Under the pieces are notes generated by a model that saw only the letters and a program-made list of their open reading frames with translations, was not told the DNA's origin and ran no database searches. Of a stretch of 64,000 nt of DNA, positions 43,709 to 53,931 are shown in pieces; positions within the stretch are counted from its first letter, which is position 1, and each line of letters opens with the position of its first letter. Origin of the DNA: DATAVB01 sp036267955 (GTDB lineage Bacteria > Actinomycetota > Actinomycetes > Mycobacteriales > QHCD01); NCBI GenBank assembly GCA_036267955.1, contig DATAVB010000036.1, positions 1 through 64,000 of the forward strand, written 5' to 3'. A program made the position numbers and the translations under genes.

Positions 43709-44905
43709 TCAGGGGAGGCGCAGCGCGGTGGTCATCGCCTCGACCGCAATCCGCGGTTTGACGTTGAGCTCGAGCGCCTCGCGGCAGGCCAGCACCGCGT
43801 CCAGCCGGGTGAGTACGCCCTCCGGCCGCAGCCGGGTCAGCCGGCGCACGTCCGCGGCCGCCTCGGGATGCGCGGGCGCCACCTGGGCCCCGACCTGGTC
43901 GAGCAGCACGTCGCGGTAAAACGCGGCCAGATCAACCAGCGCCCGGTCCAGCGCGTCCCGCTGCGCTCGGGTGGTCCGCGATTTCTGCTTACGTTCCAGG
44001 TCTTTCAGTGCCGCGCCAGCGCTGCGGGTCGCCGCGGCCGTGCCCTTGCCGGTGCCGCCGGCGCCCATCGCCTGGGCCAGCGACTCCTTCTCCGCGTCGT
44101 TGTGTTCGGCGGCGAACGCGGCGGCCTCCTCCTCGGCCGCCCGCACCAGCCGGTCGGCCGCGGCGAGGCACGCCTGCATGGTGGTGAGCGACGCCGGAAT
44201 CGCCAGCACCGCGGCCCGGCGCTCGCGGGCCTGCTCGTCCCGGGCCAGCCGGCGGGCCCGGCCGACATGACCCTGCGAGGCCTGCGCGGCCCACTCCGCC
44301 CGTTCGGCGTCAATCCCCTCACCGACCAACACCGCCGCCACCGCCGCGGCCGGCGGGGTCCGCAGGGTCACCACCCGACACCGCGACCGGATCGTCACCG
44401 GCACGTCGTCGGGATGGGTGGACGGCGCGCAGAGCAGGAAGACGGTACGGGCCGGCGGCTCCTCGATCGCCTTGAGCAGCGCGTTCGCCGCGGCCTCGGT
44501 GAGCCGGTCGGCATCCTCGACCACGACGACCTGCCACCGGCCGCCGCTGGGTGCCCGCGCCGCGGTGAGCACGATGTTGCGCATCTCCTGCACCGAGATC
44601 GACAGGCCGTCGGGCACGACCATGTGCACATCGGCGTTCGTACGGGTTCGCACGGTGTGGCAGGCAGGGCAGGAGTCGCAGCCGGCCGTGTCGCACTGCA
44701 GCGCGGCGGCCAACGCACGCGCCGCCACCGACCGGCCGGATCCAGGCGGGCCGGTGAACAGCCAGGCGTGCGTCATCTGCCCGGTCCGTACGCCGTCGAC
44801 CGTGCCGCTGCGATGGTCCGCGACGATCTTGCCGGCGGCGATGCTCGCGTCCCGGAGGACCTCGACGGCCTCGGCCTGACCGATCAGGTCATCCCAGACG
44901 GTCAT
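43709..44905 (-). CDS. holB: DNA polymerase III subunit delta'
   Basis: Clamp-loader stator subunit, 398 residues. N-terminal DnaX-like fold with P-loop remnant FTGPPGSGRSVAARAL, where Lys is replaced by Arg as expected for a subunit that does not hydrolyse ATP. Four Cys (CDTAGCDSCPACHT) form the zinc knuckle. SRC-like motif TIRSRCRVVTLRTPP is present. A Glu/Ala-rich insertion at about 260-300. Start overlaps the tmk stop (ATGA). Confidence 0.95.
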   Translation of the reverse strand: MTVWDDLIGQAEAVEVLRDASIAAGKIVADHRSGTVDGVRTGQMTHAWLFTGPPGSGRSVAARALAAALQCDTAGCDSCPACHTVRTRTNADVHMVVPDGLSISVQEMRNIVLTAARAPSGGRWQVVVVEDADRLTEAAANALLKAIEEPPARTVFLLCAPSTHPDDVPVTIRSRCRVVTLRTPPAAAVAAVLVGEGIDAERAEWAAQASQGHVGRARRLARDEQARERRAAVLAIPASLTTMQACLAAADRLVRAAEEEAAAFAAEHNDAEKESLAQAMGAGGTGKGTAAATRSAGAALKDLERKQKSRTTRAQRDALDRALVDLAAFYRDVLLDQVGAQVAPAHPEAAADVRRLTRLRPEGVLTRLDAVLACREALELNVKPRIAVEAMTTALRLP

Positions 44906-47151
44906 GACATTCTCCGTTCCACGGTCTTGGTGGCCGGGTCCACCGGCGAATCCGCCGATCCAGGCGACTCAGGCGACTCAGGCGACTCAGGCGGCACGGT
45001 CGGCACGGTCGGCACGGTCGGCACGGTCGGCTCCGGATCAGTGTCGGCCACCCCGGTCATGCCGTGGTCGGCCAGCAGCGCCAGCACCGCCGTCCGGACC
45101 TTGACGGCGATCTCCTCCGGTGGCGAGTCGGCCGAGATGATGAGGTAGCGGCCCGGGCTCGCCTCGGCCAGGCTGTGGAACGCCTTGCGTACCCGGTGGT
45201 GGAACTCCAACGACTCCTGCTCGAGCCGGTCGGCGGCCGCCCGCTCGTCGACCCGGCGTAGCCCGATCTCGGGGTCGACGTCGAGCAATACGGTGAGGTC
45301 CGGACGCAGCCCGCCGGTGGCCCACTGCGACAGCCGCCGCACCTCATCGACCGGCAGCGACCGGCCGGCGCCCTGATAGGCCAGCGAGGAGTCAACGTAC
45401 CGATCGGTGAGCACCACCCGACCGCCCTCCAGAGCCGGGCGGATCACCGTGTCGACGTGGTGGGCCCGGTCGGCGGCGAACAGCAGCGCCTCCGAGCGCG
45501 GGCTCGGCGCGGTCTCCTCCACGTCGAGCAGCAGGGCCCGGATCTTCGCCCCGAGCGGGGTGGCGCCGGGCTCCCGGGTCTCGGTGGTGGCGATGCCGTG
45601 CTCCCGCAGCCAACCGCCGAGCAACCGGATCTGGGTGGTCTTGCCGACCCCCTCGCCACCCTCGAAGGCGATGAACACGCCGGCCCGGCGCAACCGGCGG
45701 CGGGCGTTGCTGTCGCCGCGCAGGGCACTGATGATGTCCGCGATCAACGGCACCGCGGGGCGGTCGTCCATCTGCCGGTAGGCCACGACGCCGACGAGCA
45801 TGCAGAGCACGCTGGCGCCGGCGAGCAGGAATCGGCTGCCGTCGATCACGATGTGCGCACCGCCGACGCTGAACCGGTGCTGGTGCACCAGCCCGACCAG
45901 GAACGGCACCCCGGCCAGGGTCCCGACCAGCACGACCTGCACCATCGACTGGGCGAACGCGAAGGTGCGACCGCGCACGTCGTCCTCGACCTCGGCGCCG
46001 AGCAGCGTCATGCCGGACAGGTAAGCGACACCGGCGCCGAAGCCGACCCCGATGATCGTGATCACCGCGTACACGATGTGCGGCGCGACGGCGACCAGCA
46101 GCAGGCAGAAGCCGGCGAAGACGATCGACAGGCCGAACAGCCGGCGCTTGGTCAGGTCCCGGGCGATTCGCGGCCCGAAGCTCATGCCGAGTCCCAGCCC
46201 GACGAAGACGGCGCCGAAAAGCATGCCGTACGAGGCGTCGCCACCGCCCAGGCTGGCCGCGTAGATCTTCCCGGTCGACAGCACGGTGCCGCCGGCCGCG
46301 AACGCGCCCAGCATGCCGACGACCAGGCCGCGGATCATCTTGGTCTTGCCGACGAACGACGCGCCCTCCCGCAGCAGCGACCACAGGCTGGCGCTCTGGG
46401 TCACCTCGGTGTGCCGGCGGTGGGTGCTGATGCTGCGAATCCCGGCCACGGTCACCGCGGCGAAGACGAACGTGGCGGCGTTGAAGTAGAGCGCGAGGTC
46501 GAGATGGTGCCGGATGAAGAACGGGAACGCCAGGCCCAGGGTGCGGCTGGCCCAGGCGAACACGGCGAACAGCCCGGCCGCCGCCACCGGGGTGATGCCG
46601 TACGTGGTGACCAGGGACAGTTGGTTGGCCGCCTCCAGCTGATCCTTGCGCTGCAGCAGGTTGGGGACCGACGCTTCCTTGGCCGGCCGCCAGAACAGGC
46701 TGAAACACTCGATCAGGAACGAGGCGATGAACAGCCAGGTCAGCGAATGCACCAGCGGGATGGTGACGAAGAGGCCGAACCGGATGACGTCGCAGGCCAC
46801 CATCGTGTAGCGCCGGTCGAACCGGTCGACGAAGACGCCGGCCAGCGGGCCGAGGAACAGCGACGGCAGCAACTGCGAGACGAGCACGCCACCGAGCGCG
46901 AAGTTCTTCGCCTGGTATCCGGTGGCGAGCTCGGTGGCCAGGGCCGTCTTGGCCAGCAGGCCGAGCCAGTCACCCAGGCTCGAGGCGAAGGTCGAGAACC
47001 ACAGCCAGCGGAAGTCCCGGATCCGCAGCACGGCGCGGATCTGCTGGGTCGAGGAGACCAGCGCCGCGCTGCCCTGCCCGGATTGCGGGTCAGGCACCGG
47101 ACGACCGTCGCTGGCGATGCTGCCTCCCTGCCTCTGCTCGTACCCGATCAC
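44902..47151 (-). CDS. tmk: MFS transporter-thymidylate kinase fusion protein
   Basis: About 749 residues. Residues 40-490 are a 12-helix MFS domain (WLWFSTFASSLGDWLGLLAK; VFVDRFDRRYTMV motif A-like). Residues 510-720 are dTMP kinase: P-loop FIAFEGGEGVGKTTQIRLL, DRY motif VVLTDRYVDSSLAYQGAG, and the LID arginines. A 9-base-repeat tail (VPTVPTVP, ESPESPESP) follows. Such fusions are known in actinobacteria; why they are joined is unclear. The start is uncertain: GTG 47151 is taken, but TATACA just upstream could be a -10 and a later GTG the true start. Confidence 0.9.
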   Translation of the reverse strand: MIGYEQRQGGSIASDGRPVPDPQSGQGSAALVSSTQQIRAVLRIRDFRWLWFSTFASSLGDWLGLLAKTALATELATGYQAKNFALGGVLVSQLLPSLFLGPLAGVFVDRFDRRYTMVACDVIRFGLFVTIPLVHSLTWLFIASFLIECFSLFWRPAKEASVPNLLQRKDQLEAANQLSLVTTYGITPVAAAGLFAVFAWASRTLGLAFPFFIRHHLDLALYFNAATFVFAAVTVAGIRSISTHRRHTEVTQSASLWSLLREGASFVGKTKMIRGLVVGMLGAFAAGGTVLSTGKIYAASLGGGDASYGMLFGAVFVGLGLGMSFGPRIARDLTKRRLFGLSIVFAGFCLLLVAVAPHIVYAVITIIGVGFGAGVAYLSGMTLLGAEVEDDVRGRTFAFAQSMVQVVLVGTLAGVPFLVGLVHQHRFSVGGAHIVIDGSRFLLAGASVLCMLVGVVAYRQMDDRPAVPLIADIISALRGDSNARRRLRRAGVFIAFEGGEGVGKTTQIRLLGGWLREHGIATTETREPGATPLGAKIRALLLDVEETAPSPRSEALLFAADRAHHVDTVIRPALEGGRVVLTDRYVDSSLAYQGAGRSLPVDEVRRLSQWATGGLRPDLTVLLDVDPEIGLRRVDERAAADRLEQESLEFHHRVRKAFHSLAEASPGRYLIISADSPPEEIAVKVRTAVLALLADHGMTGVADTDPEPTVPTVPTVPTVPPESPESPESPGSADSPVDPATKTVERRMS
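44962..45028 (-). repeat. Two adjacent 9-bp in-frame tandem repeats at the tmk 3' end
   Basis: Three units of AGGCGACTC (44962-44988) and four of GGCACGGTC (44993-45028), encoding the ESP and VPT tripeptide repeats after the kinase domain. The repeats are outside the catalytic fold. Confidence 0.92.
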
Positions 47152-47212
47152 TGTATAGACGCCCGCGGGGACACTTACCTTGACCGATCCCCGACACAGG
47201 TGCGGCGCTCCA

Positions 47213-47276
47213 ATTCCCATGATCGTGATCGGTTTTTGGTTGGTATAGCCCCAACCACCGATCATGATCATGGAAA
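47213..47276. repeat. Palindromic intergenic element, TTTCCATGATCATGA type, copy 2
   Basis: Arms 47213-47243 and 47251-47276 pair as ATTCCCATGATCGTGATCGG against its mate with a four-base bulge, loop TATAGCC. The right end reads, in reverse, ATTTCCATGATCATGATCGG, matching the start of the element at 28603. Lies between the MFS-tmk gene and the marR gene. Confidence 0.85.
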
Positions 47277-47315
47277 TAGGTGGCGGCTGGGGCGGACGCT
47301 CGACCGGCGCCGGGG

Positions 47316-47804
47316 TCAGCCGTCGAAGGGGGCCAACACGGTACGGAGGGCGGCCGCCACGGTGGTCCGCTGCCGCGGGCTCAGCTCGGCGAGCAGCGCG
47401 GCCTCGCGTTCCAGCAGGTCGCCGAACGCTCCGTCGATGAGGCCGCGACCGGCACCGGTGAGCCGGACCCGCACCCCGCGGCCGTCGGCGGGGTCCGGCC
47501 GCCGCTCGACCAGGCCGCGCTGCTGCAGCCGGTCGATCCGGTTGGTCATCGTGCCGGAGCTGACCAGGGTCTGGGCGATCAGCTCGCCCGGCGACAGTTC
47601 GTACGGCGGCCCGGCCCGGCGCAGCGCGGTCAGCACGTCGAACTCGTACGCCTCCAGGTCGTGCGCCGCGAAGGTGGCCCGGCGGGCCCGGTCCAGGTGC
47701 CGGGCCAGCCGACTGACCCGCGACAGCACGGCCAGGGAGTCGTAGTCGAGGTCGGGGCGCTCGCGCTCCCACGCCTCGATCAGCCGGTCGACCTCGTCTC
47801 GCAT
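47316..47804 (-). CDS. MarR-family transcriptional regulator
   Basis: 162 residues, winged helix with LTALRRAGPPYELSPGELIAQTLVSSGTMTNRIDRLQQRG as recognition region (in parts) and the wing VERRPDPADGRGVRVRLTGAG. Family dimerises through N- and C-terminal helices. ATG 47804 was chosen because earlier ATGs (47822, 47834) fall in or beside the operator. Divergent from tam; two palindromic operators lie between. Confidence 0.92.
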   Translation of the reverse strand: MRDEVDRLIEAWERERPDLDYDSLAVLSRVSRLARHLDRARRATFAAHDLEAYEFDVLTALRRAGPPYELSPGELIAQTLVSSGTMTNRIDRLQQRGLVERRPDPADGRGVRVRLTGAGRGLIDGAFGDLLEREAALLAELSPRQRTTVAAALRTVLAPFDG

Positions 47805-47823
47805 GCCGGGCAGTCTACCCATC

Positions 47824-47841
47824 TCTCTTGACATCGAGATA
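47824..47841. promoter_or_regulatory. MarR operator, proximal to marR
   Basis: TCTCTTGACATCGAGATA, a near palindrome (TCTTGA..TCGAGA), the type bound by many MarR proteins. It overlaps the likely marR transcription or translation start, suggesting autorepression. Confidence 0.75.
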
Positions 47842-47865
47842 GCTGCTTCGGGATAGTGGACGGAC

Positions 47866-47883
47866 TATCTTGATGTCGAGAGA
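47866..47883. promoter_or_regulatory. MarR operator, proximal to tam
   Basis: TATCTTGATGTCGAGAGA, the inverse complement-like twin of the other site (15 of 18 symmetric), 12 bases before the methyltransferase ATG, where bound repressor would block the promoter or ribosome site. Confidence 0.78.
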
Positions 47884-47895
47884 AAAGGTCGATCG

Positions 47896-48663
47896 ATGCC
47901 GGTCTGGGATCCGCAGCAGTACTCCCGCTATGCCAGCGAACGCAATCGCCCGTTCTTCGAATTGGTCGCCCGGATTCCGGTCGAGGACCCGGCCCGCGTC
48001 GCCGACCTCGGTTGCGGGGACGGCTCGCTCACCGCCACACTCGCCGACCGCTGGCCCGGTGCGGCGATCGAAGGGATCGACAGCTCGGCCGAGATGCTCG
48101 ACCAGGCCCCGCAGCGCCCCGGATTGTCCTTCAGTGTTGGAAACATCAACGGGTGGCGGGCGGAGAAGCCGTTCGACGTGCTGGTGTCGAACGCGGCGCT
48201 GCAGTGGGTGGACGGGCACCTTGAGCTTTTGCCGCACCTCCTGGATCAGGTGTCGGCCGGGGGCTACCTGGCATTCCAGGTGCCGGGCAATTTCGACGCG
48301 CCGAGCCACGAAATCCTGGCCGAAATCCGGCGGTCGCCCAAATGGCGGGCGAAGCTTGGTGACTCCGCCGTACGACTCGGGTCACACGATCCCGCGGTCT
48401 ACCTCGACAAACTGGCGCAGGCCGGCTGCACCGTCGACTGTTGGGAAACGACGTACCTGCAGGTGCTGCCGGGCCCCGACCCCGTGCTGGAGTGGGTCAA
48501 GGGCACCGCGCTGCGACCGGTGCTGAGCCTGCTCGACGCCGCCGAAACGGCGGAATTCATCGACGAGTACGGCGCGGCACTGCGGATCGCCTATCCGCGC
48601 CGTGACTACGGCACGGTCTTCCCGTTCCGTCGCGTCTTCGCCGTCGCGCGGAAATCCTCTTGA
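47896..48663 (+). CDS. tam: Trans-aconitate 2-methyltransferase-like SAM methyltransferase
   Basis: 255-residue class I methyltransferase. SAM motif I VADLGCGDGSLTATLA, motif II IEGIDSSAEML, and the Tam-type SNAALQWVDGHLELLPHLL and GGYLAFQVPGNFDAPSHEI are all present. The enzyme methylates the 6-carboxyl of trans-aconitate, clearing an aconitase inhibitor. ATG 47896 lies after AAAGGT. Controlled by the divergent MarR protein. Confidence 0.9.
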   Translation: MPVWDPQQYSRYASERNRPFFELVARIPVEDPARVADLGCGDGSLTATLADRWPGAAIEGIDSSAEMLDQAPQRPGLSFSVGNINGWRAEKPFDVLVSNAALQWVDGHLELLPHLLDQVSAGGYLAFQVPGNFDAPSHEILAEIRRSPKWRAKLGDSAVRLGSHDPAVYLDKLAQAGCTVDCWETTYLQVLPGPDPVLEWVKGTALRPVLSLLDAAETAEFIDEYGAALRIAYPRRDYGTVFPFRRVFAVARKSS

Positions 48664-48711
48664 TCGACAAAGCCACCAAATAACAAGATCCAAATAACTA
48701 TTTCGTCTCGG

Positions 48712-48756
48712 CGGGTGTGACACAGCGTTGGAAATCCGGCGTTGCGGTCACACCCG
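48712..48756. promoter_or_regulatory. Perfect inverted repeat CGGGTGTGAC between tam and the GAF-Fis regulator
   Basis: CGGGTGTGAC (48712-48721) and GTCACACCCG (48747-48756) with a 25-base spacer, in a 323-base gap that otherwise shows nothing. GGTGTGAC arms could be an activator site for the downstream regulator or simply the end of tam transcripts. No T-run follows. Confidence 0.5.
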
Positions 48757-48986
48757 ACCAAGGGCGGACCACGCCTGATTACGGCCCAACCCGGACGACT
48801 TGACCATCAAGCCACTTCCTGCTGCCTCCTATGCGCCTTCATGCGCATATCTCGTGTTGTAAATGCGCTACCACGCCGCCGTGACGACGTTGCCGGTACG
48901 GTCCCGCGCAGTGTTACCGTGGCATTTCAGCGACGGGGCTGGCAACAGGTGCGCACCGCTGGGTCACTCTTCTTTTTGGAGGCGGC

Positions 48987-50777
48987 GTGGCGAGACAGAC
49001 GACCGGAATGGCAACGGTCCGCAGACAACGGGACGTCGCTCTGGCGCGCGAGAGTTTCCTGCGCGACGATGCCACCTCCACCGGCGATGTCCGCGAGGTG
49101 ATCCTCGCGTCCTGGCGGCGATCGCGGTCATCGCATGTGCCCAGCGACCACCTGCAACCCGCCCATGACACGACCGCCGACCTGCAGCCAAAGCTGGCGC
49201 ACAGCGCCGCGCCGATCGTCCGGGAATTCAGCGCCGGCCTCGGCGATGCCCCGATGAGCGTCATCCTGACCGACCAGCACGGCATCGTGCTGGAGCGGGC
49301 CACCGGAAACAGGGCGCTGGAGCGACGCCTCGACGCGGTCTGCCTCGCCCCGGGATTCAGCTATTCCGAGGAATCCGTCGGCACCAACGGCATCGGGACC
49401 GCGCTCGAGGGCCGGGCGCCGGCGCAGGTCTTCGGTCACGAGCACTACGCCGGCCACCTCGACGAGCTGGCCTGTGCCGGGGTGCCGATCCACAATCCGG
49501 TGACCGGCCGGCTGGAAGGCGTCGTCGACGTCACCTGCTGGCGGTCGGAGACCGGGCCGCTGATGATGGCGCTCGCCCAGACCGTGGCCGGCCGCATCAC
49601 GGCCGCCGTCCTGGACCACAGCGGGCAACGGGAAACCGCGCTGCTGCGGGAATACCTGCGCACCTGCGGCCGGACGAGAGCCGCCGTCATCGCGTTCAGC
49701 GCGGACGTGGTGATGCTCAACAACACCGCCAGACGACAGCTGGAGCCGGCCGACGAGACGGCCATCCTCGGTTCGATCACCGAGATCGCCGCGGCCCGCA
49801 AGTCGGTGACCATCGACCTCGACCTGCCCAGCGGTCAGGCCGCCCGACTGCAGTGCCGGCCGGCCTGGTGCGAGAGCGGGTTGGCCGGGACCGTCGTGCA
49901 GGTCCACATCACCACCCGGGTCCCGATGCCGGTCGCCGGATCGGAGCGCCGGATCATGCTGCCCGGCATCGTCGGATCGGGCGCCCTCTGGGAGCGCTGC
50001 TGTCACGAGGTGGACCGGTCGTTCCGGGACCGGGAGCCGGTGCTGCTCGACGGCGAGCGCGGCACCGGGAAGACCAGCCTGGCCCGCGCCATACATCAGC
50101 GGCACGACCCGGACGGGCACCTGCGGATCCTCGACTGCCCCGAGGATGCGGCGCCGACGCTGTGGCTGCGGGAGCTGCGCGAGGAATTGGCGGGCGAGTC
50201 CGGGACGCTGATCCTGCGTCATCTCTGCCGCCTCGACGCGGCGGTGGCGGTCACCGTGGGCGGTCTGCTGGGCGCGCAGGTCGCCGGCCGCGGCCCGTGG
50301 GTGGTGGCGACCGTCGACGCCACGCTGACCGACCGGCCGGACGAGCTGATCCGGCATTTCCCGCGCACCGTGTCCGTTCCGCCGCTGCGCCACCACATCG
50401 AGGACGTACGCGAGCTGGTGCCGTTCGTACTGCTCCGGCTGACCCACGGCGAGGAGCTGCGCTGCTCACCCGAAGCGCTGCGACTGCTGATGCGAGCCGA
50501 CTGGCCGGGCAACGTCCGGCAGCTCACCGAGGTGCTGCGCGATGTCCGGTCCCGCCGGCGATCCGGTGTCATCCACCCAGAGGACCTGCCGCCCTGGTGC
50601 CGGGCCACCGCTGCCCGGCGGATGCTCACCCCGATGGAGTCGATGCAGCGCGACGTCATCGTCCGCGCGCTGATCGACGCCCGGGGCAGCAAGTCCGAGG
50701 CGGCGCGGGTGCTGGGCATGTCCCGCGCCACCATCTACCGCAAGATCCACGAGTACGGAATCACCACGGCGCTGTGA
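48987..50777 (+). CDS. GAF-Fis type transcriptional regulator (AcoR-like, degenerate AAA+)
   Basis: 596 residues. GAF-like sensor region at about 80-215 (GLGDAPMSVILTDQHGIVLERA, SYSEESVGTNGIGTALEGR), a central AAA+ fold at 330-540 with Walker A DGERGTGKTSLARAI and the WPGNVRQL helix, and a C-terminal Fis helix-turn-helix (GSKSEAARVLGMSRATIYRKI). The sigma-54-contacting GAFTGA loop is missing, as expected where sigma-54 is absent. GTG 48987 has GGAGG. In actinobacteria such proteins often control dehydrogenase or acetoin-type catabolic genes; its targets are not evident here. Confidence 0.88.
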   Translation: MARQTTGMATVRRQRDVALARESFLRDDATSTGDVREVILASWRRSRSSHVPSDHLQPAHDTTADLQPKLAHSAAPIVREFSAGLGDAPMSVILTDQHGIVLERATGNRALERRLDAVCLAPGFSYSEESVGTNGIGTALEGRAPAQVFGHEHYAGHLDELACAGVPIHNPVTGRLEGVVDVTCWRSETGPLMMALAQTVAGRITAAVLDHSGQRETALLREYLRTCGRTRAAVIAFSADVVMLNNTARRQLEPADETAILGSITEIAAARKSVTIDLDLPSGQAARLQCRPAWCESGLAGTVVQVHITTRVPMPVAGSERRIMLPGIVGSGALWERCCHEVDRSFRDREPVLLDGERGTGKTSLARAIHQRHDPDGHLRILDCPEDAAPTLWLRELREELAGESGTLILRHLCRLDAAVAVTVGGLLGAQVAGRGPWVVATVDATLTDRPDELIRHFPRTVSVPPLRHHIEDVRELVPFVLLRLTHGEELRCSPEALRLLMRADWPGNVRQLTEVLRDVRSRRRSGVIHPEDLPPWCRATAARRMLTPMESMQRDVIVRALIDARGSKSEAARVLGMSRATIYRKIHEYGITTAL

Positions 50778-50778
50778 T

Positions 50779-53556
<2,778 letters not shown>

Positions 53557-53793
53557 GTTTCTCCTGCTGGTTGACACTGATTGCTTCGGTATGGCCGCTT
53601 GCGTCGGTATGGCCGCTCGCAGTGTGCGGCGACAGTGACGCCTCCTGCAAACACATACCGTTCCGGCGGCCGCGTCGCCGCCCTGTTCTAACGCCGCCCG
53701 CTGACGAATCAGGTTCGGTGTGTCCGAAGTCACCTCGCGTGTGCGGAGAGTGATCGGCGCGGTGTCCCTCGGCAGGGTACGCCTTCGGACTCC
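53557..53793. other. topA upstream region
   Basis: About 240 bases between divergent genes. It contains two copies of an 18-base unit, TTGCGTCGGTATGGCCGC (53581-53598 and 53599-53616, one mismatch). The long minus ORF over it is read as untranslated leader or chance. Should hold the topA promoter, not identified. Confidence 0.5.
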
Positions 53794-53822
53794 TTGACAC
53801 GTTCCATGTCGCCTTCTACAGT
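53794..53822 (+). promoter_or_regulatory. Sigma-70-type promoter for the solute-binding lipoprotein gene
   Basis: -35 TTGACA at 53794-53799, a 17-base spacer, and -10 TACAGT at 53817-53822. Consensus spacing and an exact -35. Predicted start of transcription is near 53829, about 100 bases before the ATG. Confidence 0.72.
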
Positions 53823-53835
53823 CCGGTCACTTATT

Positions 53836-53851
53836 GGGAATGCGCTTTCCC
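53836..53851. promoter_or_regulatory. LacI-like operator overlapping the transcription start
   Basis: GGGAATGCGCTTTCCC is a 16-base palindrome with one mismatch pair and the central GCGC usual for LacI-family sites. It begins about seven bases after the predicted start of transcription, the expected position for a repressor of the downstream lipoprotein gene. The sequence differs from the sites at 38.8 kb, so a different repressor is likely. Confidence 0.7.
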
Positions 53852-53931
53852 GCTGTACCAAACGTCATTTCGCGTCCGATCGGGGACGTCCTCGAGCCGG
53901 CCGCATCGCACCTTTCCCTAGGAGATCGCCC

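Noticed and set aside
47152..47772. Upstream extension of the MFS-tmk reading frame
   Set aside because: It reads antisense to marR and through a palindrome; residues are Arg/Pro-rich with no family similarity.
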